Source of the DNA: Salipiger mucosus DSM 16094 | GTDB taxonomy: Bacteria > Pseudomonadota > Alphaproteobacteria > Rhodobacterales > Rhodobacteraceae | Direction of reading: 5' to 3' | DNA length: 34,747 bases | NCBI RefSeq assembly: GCF_000442255.1 | Contig: NZ_KE557278.1 | Span: 1-34,747 of the forward strand | Shown here: positions 1-8,299 of the stretch, piece after piece | Numbering within the stretch: position 1 is the first letter of the stretch | Layout of the letters: every line of letters starts with the position of its first letter | Program-made: the position numbers and the translations under genes | Notes under the pieces: generated by a model | The model's input: only the letters and a program-made list of their open reading frames with translations | Told to the model about the DNA's origin: nothing | The model's database searches: none

Positions 1-107
1 CGGGTGCGGCCCGCGAGCGAGAGCGTGCCGGGCAGGCCGGCCCCGGCCATGCGCGCGGCAAGCGCGCTGGCCTCGGTGGTGCCGCCAAGGACGAGGGGGC
101 GCAGCAT
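1..107 (-). CDS. cobK: precorrin-6A reductase CobK, N-terminal part (runs off the window)
   Basis: Only the first 35 codons lie in the window, read leftwards from the ATG at 107-105. The translation begins [18 protein letters not shown] and ends in SLAGRT. This is the Rossmann-type nucleotide-binding start (LxLGGTxEA) and the following SLAGRT strand typical of CobK/CbiJ, the NADPH-dependent enzyme that reduces precorrin-6A to precorrin-6B. Its start codon shares the bases CATG (105-108) with the cobL start on the other strand, so the two genes are divergent with overlapping starts. The family call rests on a short N-terminus plus the cobalamin context, which makes it solid although the gene is incomplete. 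Confidence 0.85.
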   Translation of the reverse strand, partial: MLRPLVLGGTTEASALAARMAGAGLPGTLSLAGRT

Positions 108-1305
108 GTCTGAGGCTCCGTGGCTGACGATCGTGGGTCTGGGCGAAGATGGTCCCGAAGGGCTGCCGGCTGCAAGCCTTGCGGCGCTGGAGGCGGCCGA
201 GATCGTCATGGGCCCGCCGCGCCACCTTGCGCTTTTGCCGGGCAGCGGCGCCGAGCGCATCGCGTGGCCGGTGCCCTTTGCCGAGGGCATCGCGCGCCTG
301 ATCGCGTTGCGCGGGCGCCGCGTTGCGGTGCTGGCCTCGGGCGATCCCTTCTGGTTCGGCGCGGGCGCGGTGCTGGCCCGGCGCCTCGCGCCCGGCGAAT
401 GGCGTGCGCTGCCGGGGGTGTCGAGCTTTTCGCTCGCCGCGGCCCGGCTTGGCTGGGCGCTGGAGCGGACGCTCTGCTTCGGCCTGCACGCCGCGCCGCT
501 GGCGCGCCTGCGGCCGCATCTGGCTCCCGGCCAGCGCGCCATCGTGCTGCTGCGTGACGGGGCGGCGGTCCGGACGCTGGCCGACTACCTGTGCGCCGAG
601 GGCTTCGGCGCTTCGGGCATGACGGTGATGGAGGCCCTGGGCGGCCCGCGCGAGCGCCTCACCATGGCGCGCGCCGACGCGCTGCCGGCGAGGGCCTTCG
701 GGCATCCGGTCTGCGTCGCGGTCGAGGTCGAGGGTGCTGGCCGCGTGCTGCCACTGGTCTCGGGGCGAGAGGACGACTGGTTCGCCAGCGACGGACAGAT
801 GACCAGGCGCCCGGTGCGGGCGCTGACCCTCTCGGCACTGGCGCCGCGCCCGGGCGAGCACCTGTGGGACATCGGCGGCGGCTCGGGCAGCATCGCCATC
901 GAGTGGCTGCTGTCGCACGGTTCGCTTTCGGCCACGAGCATCGAGCCGCGCCCGGACCGGGCCGCGCGCATCGCGCAGAACGCCGCGCGGCTCGGCGTCG
1001 ACCGGCTGACGGTCGTGACCGGCGCCGCGCCCGATGCGCTGGCGGATCTCGCCCCGCCGGAGGCCGTCTTCGTCGGTGGCGGCCTCGACGCGGCGCTGCT
1101 GGACTGGCTGGCCCGCCACCTGCCGGGGACCACCCGCATCGTCGCCAATGCCGTCACGCTCGAGACCGAGGCGCTGCTGCTGGAGGCGCGGGCGCGCATG
1201 GGGGGCGATCTGCTGCGGATCGACCTTGCCGAGGCGGCGCCGCTGGGCTCGCGCACGGGATGGACGCCCGCAAGACCCATCGTGCAGTGGCGGCTTGCGC
1301 CATGA
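106..1305 (+). CDS. cobL: precorrin-6Y C5,15-methyltransferase (decarboxylating) CobL
   Basis: A 399-residue fusion enzyme that methylates C5 and C15 of precorrin-6B and decarboxylates the acetate side chain in corrin ring synthesis. The N-terminal half is a CbiE-type tetrapyrrole methylase ([10 protein letters not shown] at residues 7-16, then the [11 protein letters not shown] segment). The C-terminal half is a CbiT-type SAM methyltransferase with DIGGGSGS starting at residue 255. The start at 106 gives the usual [13 protein letters not shown] beginning; an upstream GTG at 4 would add 34 unconserved residues that are the antisense of cobK. Its stop overlaps the cobE start (ATGA, 1302-1305). 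Length and both domains are normal for the aerobic-pathway enzyme. Confidence 0.95.
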   Translation: MSEAPWLTIVGLGEDGPEGLPAASLAALEAAEIVMGPPRHLALLPGSGAERIAWPVPFAEGIARLIALRGRRVAVLASGDPFWFGAGAVLARRLAPGEWRALPGVSSFSLAAARLGWALERTLCFGLHAAPLARLRPHLAPGQRAIVLLRDGAAVRTLADYLCAEGFGASGMTVMEALGGPRERLTMARADALPARAFGHPVCVAVEVEGAGRVLPLVSGREDDWFASDGQMTRRPVRALTLSALAPRPGEHLWDIGGGSGSIAIEWLLSHGSLSATSIEPRPDRAARIAQNAARLGVDRLTVVTGAAPDALADLAPPEAVFVGGGLDAALLDWLARHLPGTTRIVANAVTLETEALLLEARARMGGDLLRIDLAEAAPLGSRTGWTPARPIVQWRLAP

Positions 1306-1670
1306 TCGTCGCGGGCCTCGGATTCCGCCGGGCGGCCGGCCCGGACAGCCTGCGCGATGCGCTGGCGCGCGCCCTCGGGGATCGCGCTGTCAATGCCCTG
1401 GCGACCGCCGAGGACAAGGCCGAGGCCGCGGCCCTCGCAGCGCTCGCGCGGGCCCTGGGCCTTCCTCTCGTGGGGGTGCCCCCGGAGGCGCTGGCCGTGC
1501 AGCCGACCCTCACCCGCTCGGAGGCCTCGTTCGCCGCGCGGGGCACCGGCAGCCTCGCGGAGGCCGCGGCGCTCGCGGCCGCGGGACCGGGGGCGCGCCT
1601 GATCGCGCCCCGATGCCTTTCGCAAGACCGAATGGCCAGCTGCGCGCTGGCCGAAGGAGAGACCACATGA
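1302..1670 (+). CDS. cobE: cobalamin biosynthesis protein CobE (CbiG C-terminal domain-like)
   Basis: A 122-residue protein starting [13 protein letters not shown], with the features of the CobE/CbiG C-terminal domain: the GxGFR start, [11 protein letters not shown] near residue 35, and a [24 protein letters not shown] segment in two stretches around residues 67-90. CobE is genetically required in the aerobic B12 pathway of Pseudomonas denitrificans, but its biochemical role is not well defined. It overlaps cobL by ATGA and cobM by ATGA (1667-1670), so translation is probably coupled. Small, but clearly a real gene from conservation and context. Confidence 0.9.
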   Translation: MIVAGLGFRRAAGPDSLRDALARALGDRAVNALATAEDKAEAAALAALARALGLPLVGVPPEALAVQPTLTRSEASFAARGTGSLAEAAALAAAGPGARLIAPRCLSQDRMASCALAEGETT

Positions 1671-2455
1671 CCGTTCATTTCATCGGCGCCGGACCAGGCG
1701 CCGCCGACCTTCTGACCCTGCGCGGGCGCGACATCGTCGCATCCTGCCCGGTCTGCCTCTACGCGGGATCGCTGGTGCCGGAGGCGATCCTGGACCATTG
1801 CCCGGAGGGCGCGCGGATCGTGAACACGGCGCCGATGGATCTTGGGCAGATCATGGCCGAGATCGAGGCCGCCCACGCGGCCGGGCACGACGTGGCGCGG
1901 CTGCATTCGGGCGACATGTCGGTCTGGTCCGCCATGGGCGAACAGATGCGGCGGCTGCGCGGGCTGGGCATCCCGGTTTCGGTGACGCCGGGGGTGCCCG
2001 CCTTTTCGGCCGCCGCCGCCGCGCTGGGAACCGAGCTGACGCTGCCGGGGCTCGCGCAATCGGTGGTGCTCACGCGGACGCCGGGGCGGGCCTCGTCGAT
2101 GCCCGAGGGCGAGACGCTGACCAACTTCGCCGCCACCGGCGCGACGCTGGCGATCCACCTGTCGGTGCAGAACCTGTCGCGGGTGGTGGCCGATCTGACG
2201 CCGGCCTACGGCGCGGACTGCCCGGTCGCCGTGGTCTACCGCGCGAGCTGGCCCGACGAGCGCATCCTGCGCGGCACGCTGTCGGACATCGAGGCACGCA
2301 TGGACGAGGGCATCTCCCGCACGGCGGTGATCCTCGTGGGGCCGGCGCTGTCGGGGGAGGGTTTCGACGAAAGCTGCCTCTACTCGGTGGACTACGACCG
2401 CCGCTACCGCCCGCAGTGCGCCGAAAGCCCCTGGTCCGGCTGGGCGGGCGACTGA
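1667..2455 (+). CDS. cobM: precorrin-4 C11-methyltransferase CobM
   Basis: A 262-residue SAM-dependent tetrapyrrole methylase that methylates C11 of precorrin-4. It begins [20 protein letters not shown], the family's first SAM-contact loop, and continues with [13 protein letters not shown], the [15 protein letters not shown] segment and [16 protein letters not shown], all hallmarks of CobM/CbiF. The length is normal. It starts inside the cobE stop and its TGA shares one base with the cobB ATG (TGATG at 2453-2457), continuing the coupled operon. No alternative function is likely. Confidence 0.96.
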   Translation: MTVHFIGAGPGAADLLTLRGRDIVASCPVCLYAGSLVPEAILDHCPEGARIVNTAPMDLGQIMAEIEAAHAAGHDVARLHSGDMSVWSAMGEQMRRLRGLGIPVSVTPGVPAFSAAAAALGTELTLPGLAQSVVLTRTPGRASSMPEGETLTNFAATGATLAIHLSVQNLSRVVADLTPAYGADCPVAVVYRASWPDERILRGTLSDIEARMDEGISRTAVILVGPALSGEGFDESCLYSVDYDRRYRPQCAESPWSGWAGD

Positions 2456-3759
2456 TGCGCGGCCTGCTGATCTCCGCCCCGTCCTCGGGCACCGGCAAGA
2501 CGACGGTGATGCTGGGCCTGCTGCGCGCGCTGTCGGACGCGGGGCTGACGGTGCAGCCCTTCAAGTCAGGCCCCGACTACATCGACCCGGCCTTCCACCG
2601 CGCCGCCTGCGGGCGGGCCTCGTTCAACCTCGATACCTGGGCGATGGGCGCGGGCCTGCTGGACGGTGTCGCGGCGCAGGCGCGGGGGGCCGAGATCTGC
2701 GTCGCCGAGGGCTCGATGGGGCTCTACGACGGGGTCGCCACGCGCGGGCAGGGCGGCTTCGGCTCCAGCGCCGAGACGGCGCGGCGCATGGGCTGGCCCG
2801 TGGTGCTGGTACTCGACGTGGGCGGACAGGCGCAGAGCGCGGCCGCGACCGCGATGGGCTTCCGCGACTACATGCCGGATCTGCCCTTCGCCGGGGTGAT
2901 ACTGAACCGCGTCGCCTCGCCGCGACACGAGCGGCTGACGCGGCTGGGGATGGAGCGCGCGGGCCTGCCGGTGCTGGGCGTTCTGCCCCGGCGCGGCGAC
3001 CTCGCGCTGCCCGAGCGCCACCTGGGGCTGATCCAGGCGGTCGAGCATCCCGACCTCGAGACCGCGATCGCGGGCTATGCTCAGTTCCTGCGCGCGCATG
3101 TCGACCTCGACGCGATCCGCAAGGCGGCGGAGGGCGCCCCGCTGCCGGGGGATGGGGCCCTGCCGCGCCCTCCGGCGCAGCGCATCGCGCTGGCGCAGGA
3201 CGCGGCGTTTTCCTTTGCCTATCCCCACCTCGTCGAGGGCTGGCGCGCGGCGGGGGCCGAGATCCTGCCCTTCTCGCCGCTGGCCGACGAGGCGCCCGAC
3301 CCCTCGGCCGACCTTGTGTGGCTGCCGGGCGGTTACCCCGAGCTGCACGCCGGGCGGCTCGCGGCGGCCGGACAGTTCCGCGCCGGGCTGCGCCGCCATG
3401 CGCAGACCCGGCCCGTGCACGGCGAGTGCGGCGGCTACATGGCCCTTGGCGCGGCATTGATCGACAAGGAGGGCGTGCGGCACCCGATGGCGGGCCTGCT
3501 GGGGCTGGTGACCAGCTACGAGATCCGCAACTTCCACCTGGGCTATCGCCGCGCGGTGCTGAGCGCGCCGATGCCGGGCCATGCGGCGGGGGCCGCGCTG
3601 CGCGGGCATGAATTCCACTACTCGACCATTCTCGAGCAGCCCGACGCCCCACTGGCCGAGGTGGCCGATGCCGACGGCAACGCGGTGCCCGAGACGGGCT
3701 CGCGTCGCGGGCTGGTTTCGGGCACCTTCTTTCACCTGATCTCGGAGGAAGAGACATGA
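2455..3759 (+). CDS. cobB: hydrogenobyrinate/cobyrinate a,c-diamide synthase CobB
   Basis: A 434-residue ATP-dependent amidotransferase that amidates the a and c carboxylates of (hydrogeno)cobyrinic acid using glutamine. The N-terminal dethiobiotin-synthetase-like domain has the P-loop SAPSSGTGKTT (residues 7-17) and KSGPDYIDPAFH. The C-terminal class-I glutaminase domain shows WLPGGYPELHAG and the nucleophile in HGECGGYMALG (Cys325). A late His in GHEFHYS also fits the family. Length is normal. It overlaps cobA by four bases (ATGA, 3756-3759). Confidence 0.96.
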   Translation: MRGLLISAPSSGTGKTTVMLGLLRALSDAGLTVQPFKSGPDYIDPAFHRAACGRASFNLDTWAMGAGLLDGVAAQARGAEICVAEGSMGLYDGVATRGQGGFGSSAETARRMGWPVVLVLDVGGQAQSAAATAMGFRDYMPDLPFAGVILNRVASPRHERLTRLGMERAGLPVLGVLPRRGDLALPERHLGLIQAVEHPDLETAIAGYAQFLRAHVDLDAIRKAAEGAPLPGDGALPRPPAQRIALAQDAAFSFAYPHLVEGWRAAGAEILPFSPLADEAPDPSADLVWLPGGYPELHAGRLAAAGQFRAGLRRHAQTRPVHGECGGYMALGAALIDKEGVRHPMAGLLGLVTSYEIRNFHLGYRRAVLSAPMPGHAAGAALRGHEFHYSTILEQPDAPLAEVADADGNAVPETGSRRGLVSGTFFHLISEEET

Positions 3760-4511
3760 GCGGTTTTGTCAGCTTCGTGGGCTCCGGCCCGGGCGATCCC
3801 GAGCTTCTCACGCTCAAGGCGGTCGATCGGCTGCAACGGGCCGACGCGGTGCTCTTCGACGACCTTTCCTCGGGGCCGATCCTGGCGCATGCACGGCCCG
3901 GGGCGGACCTCGTGGGGGTGGGCAAGCGGGCGGGGCGGGCCTCGCCCCGGCAGCACCACGTGAGCCGCCTGCTGGTCGATCACGCGCGGGCGGGGATGCG
4001 CGTGGTCCGGCTGAAATCCGGCGACAGCGGCCTCTTCGGTCGGCTGGAGGAAGAGCTGGTCGCCCTGCGCGAGGCCGGTGTCGGCTACGAGATCGTGCCG
4101 GGCGTGCCCTCGGCCGTTGCGGCGGCGGCGGCGGCGGGGATTCCGCTGACGCGGCGGCTGACCGCGCGGCGCGTGCAGTTCGTCACCGGCCATGGCGCCA
4201 CCGGCGCGCTGCCCGAGGATATCGACCTCGATGCGCTGGCCGATCCCTCGGCCTCGACGATGGTCTTCATGGGCAAGCGCACCTTTCCGCAGCTCGCCGA
4301 GATGCTGATCGCCCGGGGCCTGCCGCCCGAGACGCCCGCGCTGCTGGCCGAGGCCGTCTCCCTGCCCGAGCAGTCGTTGCACCGTGCCACGGTGGGCGCG
4401 CTGGCCGACCGGCTGCGCGACGCGATCAGCACGGCACCGGCCCTGATCCTGTACGGACCGCTGGCCGAGATGGGCGTGGGCATCGATCCCGGGGCGGAGG
4501 CGGCGCCGTGA
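3756..4511 (+). CDS. cobA: uroporphyrinogen-III C-methyltransferase CobA
   Basis: A 251-residue SAM-dependent enzyme that makes precorrin-2, the entry step to cobalamin and siroheme. It shows FVGSGPGDPELLTLKAV (residues 7-23), GVGKRAG, the RQHHVSRLLVDHA helix and PGVPSAVAAAAAAGIPLTRR. The motif usually read as RLKGGDP-FGRGGEE appears here as RLKSGDSGLFGRLEEE (residues 85-100). That variant keeps the Gly-Asp pair and the FGR but replaces the first Gly with Ser and the Pro with Ser. The GTG start of cobF lies in its last codons. It is a stand-alone transferase without siroheme-synthase domains. Confidence 0.93.
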   Translation: MSGFVSFVGSGPGDPELLTLKAVDRLQRADAVLFDDLSSGPILAHARPGADLVGVGKRAGRASPRQHHVSRLLVDHARAGMRVVRLKSGDSGLFGRLEEELVALREAGVGYEIVPGVPSAVAAAAAAGIPLTRRLTARRVQFVTGHGATGALPEDIDLDALADPSASTMVFMGKRTFPQLAEMLIARGLPPETPALLAEAVSLPEQSLHRATVGALADRLRDAISTAPALILYGPLAEMGVGIDPGAEAAP

Positions 4512-5239
4512 CCGAGCTCTGGCTGGTCGGCATCGGCACGGGCAACCCGGATCACGTCACGCTCGAGGGGCGCGCGGCGCTGCGCGATGCGGCGGCCGTG
4601 CTGATCCCGCGCAAGGGCGCGGGCAAGGAGGACTTGGCCCATCTTCGCGAGGCGATCCTGCGCGCGGCCGACTCGAACGCGCGGGTCATCCCCTTCGACA
4701 TGCCGGTGAGGGACGAGTCGCTGCCCTATGCCGAGCGTGTCGCCCGCTGGCACGACGCCATCGCCCTGCGCTGGCAGGCAGCCCTGGAGCAGGCGCCGGA
4801 CGGGCCGGTCGCGCTGCTGGTCTGGGGCGATCCGGGGCTCTACGATTCGACGCTGCGCATTGCGGCGCGCCTGCCCGGTGCGCCGCGCGTCCGGGTGGTG
4901 CCCGGGATCACGGCTCTGCAGGCGCTGACGGCGGCCCATGCGATCCCCTTCAACACGGTCAACGGCGCGGTGAGCGTGACCACCGGCCGCCGCCTGCGCG
5001 AGGGGGGCTGGCCCGAAGGTGCCGAGACGGCGGTCGTCATGCTGGACGGGCAGTGCAGTTTCCGGGCGCTCGAACCCGCCGGGCTGCGGATCTGGTGGGG
5101 CGGGTTCCTTGGGATGCCGGAACAGGTGCTGGAGAGCGGCCCGCTGGCCGAGGCCGGCCCGCGGATCGTCGAGACCCGCGCCGCGGCGCGGGCCCGGCAC
5201 GGGTGGATCATGGACACGTACCTGCTGCGCCGCGCCTGA
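4508..5239 (+). CDS. cobF: precorrin-6A synthase (deacetylating) CobF
   Basis: A 243-residue SAM-dependent methylase that methylates C1 and releases the acetyl fragment to form precorrin-6A; it is diagnostic of the oxygen-dependent (aerobic) B12 route. It starts at GTG 4508 overlapping the cobA stop and reads MTELWLVGIGTGNPDHVTLE. It then shows VLIPRKGAGKEDLAHLR, LLVWGDPGLYDSTLRIA and VVPGITALQALTAAHAIPFN, all typical of CobF. It is the last gene of the operon; the next gene converges on it from the other strand 19 bases away. Confidence 0.95.
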   Translation: MTELWLVGIGTGNPDHVTLEGRAALRDAAAVLIPRKGAGKEDLAHLREAILRAADSNARVIPFDMPVRDESLPYAERVARWHDAIALRWQAALEQAPDGPVALLVWGDPGLYDSTLRIAARLPGAPRVRVVPGITALQALTAAHAIPFNTVNGAVSVTTGRRLREGGWPEGAETAVVMLDGQCSFRALEPAGLRIWWGGFLGMPEQVLESGPLAEAGPRIVETRAAARARHGWIMDTYLLRRA

Positions 5240-5254
5240 GGCCGTGGCGCGGCC
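5240..5254. terminator. short GC-rich hairpin between convergent genes
   Basis: GGCCG (5240-5244) pairs with CGGCC (5250-5254) across a 5-base loop, in the 19-base gap between the end of cobF and the end of the convergent oxidoreductase gene. No T run follows on either strand, so a terminator role is only suggested by position. Confidence 0.3.
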
Positions 5255-5258
5255 GGGA

Positions 5259-6554
5259 TCAGAGCCCCAGCCGGTCGAGCATCTCGTAGCCGAAGGTCAC
5301 GCCGCGCACGCCGAGGGCGCGCAGGGGGTGGAACGGCACGCGCGGAAGGCTGTCGCGGGCGATGAGCCCGAGGTCGGCCTCGCGGCCCAGCATGCGCTGG
5401 GCCATACGGGCGCCGACAAGCCCCGACATCGCAACGCCCGCGCCGTTGAAGCCCGCCGCGTAGGCCACGCGGTCCGACAGCTGCCCCGCGTGCGGCAGCC
5501 CGTCGAAGGTCAGCGCCACCTGGCCCGACCAGCGCAGCGCCACGGGCACCTCGCGCAGGGCGGGGAAGATGCCGATCATGGCCTCGTGCAGGCGTTTGAA
5601 GGCCGCGGGCGAATCCACCGCGCCAAGGGCACCCCGTCCGCCGAACAGGATACGGCCGCCGATCTTGCGGAACCAGCGCATCATGCGCCGGGTCTCGGTG
5701 TAGCTACGCCCCTGCGGGAGCAGGCGGCGGTCGAGGTCCGCGGGCAGGCGCTCGGTCGCGATCATGGCGCTGCGGAAGGGCACGAGGCTGCGCGACAGGG
5801 TCGCCCCCGCCGGGGTCAGCCAGGAATAGGCGTTGGTGGCCAGCAGCACGCGTTCGGCCGTGACTTGCCCCTGAGGGTGCGTGAGCGTCACGCCCTGCGG
5901 CGTCTCTTCCAGCCGCTCGACCGCCGTGTCCGCGTGGAGCGTCGCCCCCTGCGCCTCGGCCGCGCGCCATAGGCCCGCGAGATAGGCCAGCGGCTGGATC
6001 GTGCCCGCGCCGTGCTGGAGCACGCCGCCCACGAAGCCCTCTGTGCCGGTCTCTTCCGCCACCCGCGCCGCGCCCAGGACCTCGAGCCCGGTTTCGCCCA
6101 GGGTTTCGTGCAGCCACTCGGCCTCGTGCTTCGCATGCGCGAAGGCGCGGACGTTGTGGGCGCACTTCAGCGCGCCCGAGCGGGTGAACCCGGTGTCGGT
6201 CAGCCCGTGCCGGTCCAGCGTCTCGGTCAGGTGCGTGACGCTGTCGTTGGCGATGGCATGCATGCGCCGGGCCGTGTCCAGCCCGTGCGAGGAGGCCAGA
6301 TCGGCAAAGCCGCGCCGGAACTTGGCCGATACCACGCCGCCGTTGCGCCCGCTGCCGCCGGTGCCGATCGGCCCGGCCTCGAGCAGCACGACGCGCTGTC
6401 CGGCCTCGGCCAGCACCAGCGCGGCGTGCAATCCGCAATAGCCACCGCCCACGATGGCCACGTCGCAGCCGAGCTCGGCCGGCGCCGGTGTCGTCGCGGG
6501 CAAGGCGGGTGCGGTCTCGCGCCAGAGCGAGGCGGGCGGCGGCGGCAGGGTCAT
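5259..6554 (-). CDS. FAD-dependent amine/amino-acid oxidoreductase (DAO family)
   Basis: A 431-residue flavoprotein of the DAO fold, resembling gamma-glutamylputrescine oxidase/PuuB-type and sarcosine-oxidase-like enzymes. Residues 31-55 hold the FAD-binding beta-alpha-beta with GGGYCG (36-41) followed by VVLLEA. Next come TGGSGRNGGVVSAKFR, which fits the flavin-contact segment, VLLATNAYS, and a C-terminal FNGAGVAMSGLVG motif. The ATG at 6554 overlaps the HAD gene stop (ATGA on the minus strand), so the two form an operon. It probably oxidises a C-N bond of an amino compound with O2 or a quinone as acceptor; the substrate is unknown. It lies divergent from LysR genes that are candidates for its control. 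Confidence 0.82.
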   Translation of the reverse strand: MTLPPPPASLWRETAPALPATTPAPAELGCDVAIVGGGYCGLHAALVLAEAGQRVVLLEAGPIGTGGSGRNGGVVSAKFRRGFADLASSHGLDTARRMHAIANDSVTHLTETLDRHGLTDTGFTRSGALKCAHNVRAFAHAKHEAEWLHETLGETGLEVLGAARVAEETGTEGFVGGVLQHGAGTIQPLAYLAGLWRAAEAQGATLHADTAVERLEETPQGVTLTHPQGQVTAERVLLATNAYSWLTPAGATLSRSLVPFRSAMIATERLPADLDRRLLPQGRSYTETRRMMRWFRKIGGRILFGGRGALGAVDSPAAFKRLHEAMIGIFPALREVPVALRWSGQVALTFDGLPHAGQLSDRVAYAAGFNGAGVAMSGLVGARMAQRMLGREADLGLIARDSLPRVPFHPLRALGVRGVTFGYEMLDRLGL

Positions 6555-7255
6555 GCGCCCTCGCCGAAGATCGCGTCGGCCAGCGCGCCCAGGCTCGTCA
6601 CGCGGATGTCGGGCTCGGTGAGGCTCGCGGGATCGGGCGTCGCGCCGTAGCCGGGCTGGTCGTGGCGCCGCTCGATCCAGGCGGTGGCATAGCCCAGCGA
6701 TTTCGCGATGCCGATGTCGTGGTACTGGCTCTGCGCGACGTGCAGGATCTCGTGCCGAGCCACACCCGCGGCGGACTGGCGGCCGAGGTTGTAGGCGAAA
6801 AAGCGCGGATCGGGCTTGGTGCAGCCGGTGTCGTCGCAGGTCACGCCCTCGTGGAAGGGGCGGCCCAGCGTGTGGTTGTGCGCGCTGAAGGCGGTGCGGT
6901 CGCCGTTGGTCATGGCGACCAGCCGATAGCGGCGGCGCAGGCGGGCGAGCGCCGCGACGGAATCCGGGAAGGCCGGCCATTCCAGCACCGAAAGCTGGAA
7001 GTCGCGCGCGGCGCTTTCCGTTTCGGGGAAGCCCAGTTCGCGGGCGACGTGCAGGTAGACGCCCTTGAAGGCCTCGCTCATGCGGTCGTAGTTGCGCTCG
7101 CGCCCCTCGAGGTAGGGCTTGAAGATCTGGTCGTCGGAAAGTCCCTCGGCGGCGGGTCCGCCGATGCGGCGAAAGGCGCCCAGAATGCCTGCTTCGAAAT
7201 CGACGCAGGTGCCGACCACGTCGAAGGTCAGAACCTTGAAGCGTGAAAAATCCAT
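6551..7255 (-). CDS. HAD-superfamily hydrolase, type II haloacid-dehalogenase-like
   Basis: A 234-residue HAD hydrolase. Motif I is LTFDVVGTCVDFE with nucleophile Asp12; the residue two places later is Val, so the DxD pattern of HAD phosphatases is absent and the pattern resembles 2-haloacid dehalogenases. Motif II is MTNGD (Thr116-Asn117), motif III Lys147 in CTKPDPRFF, and motif IV follows in the SQYHDIGIAKSLG segment, although its acidic pair is weak. It is the first gene of the operon with the DAO-family oxidoreductase. Its start is preceded by GAGG about 7 bases upstream. A true dehalogenase role is not proven; family members near amine oxidases are usually uncharacterised. Confidence 0.78.
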   Translation of the reverse strand: MDFSRFKVLTFDVVGTCVDFEAGILGAFRRIGGPAAEGLSDDQIFKPYLEGRERNYDRMSEAFKGVYLHVARELGFPETESAARDFQLSVLEWPAFPDSVAALARLRRRYRLVAMTNGDRTAFSAHNHTLGRPFHEGVTCDDTGCTKPDPRFFAYNLGRQSAAGVARHEILHVAQSQYHDIGIAKSLGYATAWIERRHDQPGYGATPDPASLTEPDIRVTSLGALADAIFGEGA

Positions 7256-7328
7256 TGTGGCCTCGTGCTGATGCCCCGTCGGGGGCGGTTTCCCGGCGAA
7301 GGTGGCGCAGGGCGGGGGCCACGGGCAA

Positions 7329-7355
7329 TTGTCAAATACTTGGGAAATCCATAAT
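7329..7355 (+). promoter_or_regulatory. possible promoter of the LysR pair
   Basis: The AT-rich patch in the 108-base divergent gap contains TTGTCA (7329-7334) and CATAAT (7350-7355), 15 bases apart. The LysR ATG follows at 7364 with only a weak AGAAG before it, so the transcript could have a very short leader. Spacing is shorter than ideal and this is a by-eye match. Divergent LysR control of both flanking operons from this gap would be typical. Confidence 0.35.
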
Positions 7356-7363
7356 CAGAAGTC

Positions 7364-8299
7364 ATGGATGGATTGCGGCGCAAACTGCCCTCGCCGGGCG
7401 TTCTCTTCGTGTTCGAGGCCGCGGCCCGGCACGAGAACTTCACCCGCGCGGCGGAGGAGTTGAACGTCACGCAGCCCGCCGTGAGCCGTGCGCTGGCGGG
7501 GCTCGAACGCTATCTCGGCACGCGCCTGTTCCAGCGCGGGAAACCCGGCGCACGGCTGACCGAGGATGGCAAACTGCTGAAAAACGCCGTGATCGAGGGG
7601 TTTTCCGGGATCGAGGCGGCGCTCGACCGCCTGGCCGAGCGTCAGACGGGTAAGGCCACCATCACGCTGTCGGTCTCGACGGCCTTCACGACGCACTGGC
7701 TGATGCCGCGAATCTCGCGGTTTCAGCAGGCGTTTCCGAACGTCGACCTGCGCTTTCAGCTCATCGCGGGGCCGGTCGCAGGGCCGATGGGCGGGGTCGA
7801 CATCGCCATGCGCTATGCCGCCCCCGGCGACCGCGAAGGACGCTATGTCATGCACGAGGCTTATGCTCCGGTCTGCGCGCCCGACTACCTCGCGGGCCTC
7901 TCGGGCGAGGGCGCCGCGCTGATCCGGCTCGACGGCGAACGCTCGACCGGCCTGCGCGAGCATGTCGCCCGCGCGGCCCCCGTGGCGCCCACGCAGCTGA
8001 GCTTTTCCGACTATTCGGTGGTGCTCCAGGCGGCGCTCGTGGGGCAGGGCATCGCCGCCGGCTGGCTCAACATCGTGGCCCACTGGCTGAGCGAGGGGCA
8101 GCTCGTCCCGGCGCTGCCGGTGCTGGTGCGGCCTGGGCGCGTCTGCCGCCTGCTGACCCGCACGGGCGGCGAGCACGACGAGACCGTTGCGGCGGTGGCC
8201 GACTGGCTGCTGCAGGCCATGCAGGACGACATGAGCGCCATCGCCGCGCGGCATCCGGCGCTGGACCTGGGCGGCATCCTGCAGGAGGATCCGGCATGA
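7364..8299 (+). CDS. LysR-family transcriptional regulator (GcvA-like)
   Basis: A 311-residue LysR regulator. The winged helix-turn-helix covers about residues 10-68 (FEAAARHENFTRAAEELNVT, then QPAVSRALAGLERYLGTRLF). A periplasmic-binding-protein-like effector domain follows, with LSVSTAFTTHWLMPRISRF and VDIAMRYA, a pattern typical of GcvA-type members. It is divergent from the HAD/DAO operon and overlaps the next LysR gene by ATGA (8296-8299). The C-terminus extends about 20 residues beyond the usual effector domain. It is a likely regulator of the flanking oxidoreductase operons; the ligand is unknown. Confidence 0.88.
   Translation: MDGLRRKLPSPGVLFVFEAAARHENFTRAAEELNVTQPAVSRALAGLERYLGTRLFQRGKPGARLTEDGKLLKNAVIEGFSGIEAALDRLAERQTGKATITLSVSTAFTTHWLMPRISRFQQAFPNVDLRFQLIAGPVAGPMGGVDIAMRYAAPGDREGRYVMHEAYAPVCAPDYLAGLSGEGAALIRLDGERSTGLREHVARAAPVAPTQLSFSDYSVVLQAALVGQGIAAGWLNIVAHWLSEGQLVPALPVLVRPGRVCRLLTRTGGEHDETVAAVADWLLQAMQDDMSAIAARHPALDLGGILQEDPA

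Noticed and set aside
585-1625. Long open frames on the minus strand across the cobalamin operon (and similar long frames opposite carB, aspS and the ABC genes)
   Set aside because: They are antisense shadows of conserved genes in GC-rich DNA; translations are Arg/Ala/Gly-rich without family motifs.
6554-7328. A 689-residue minus-strand frame that would fuse an extra N-terminal domain to the DAO-family oxidoreductase
   Set aside because: The extra 258 residues are the wrong frame of the HAD hydrolase gene; the true start at 6554 overlaps the HAD stop by ATGA and gives a normal DAO start.
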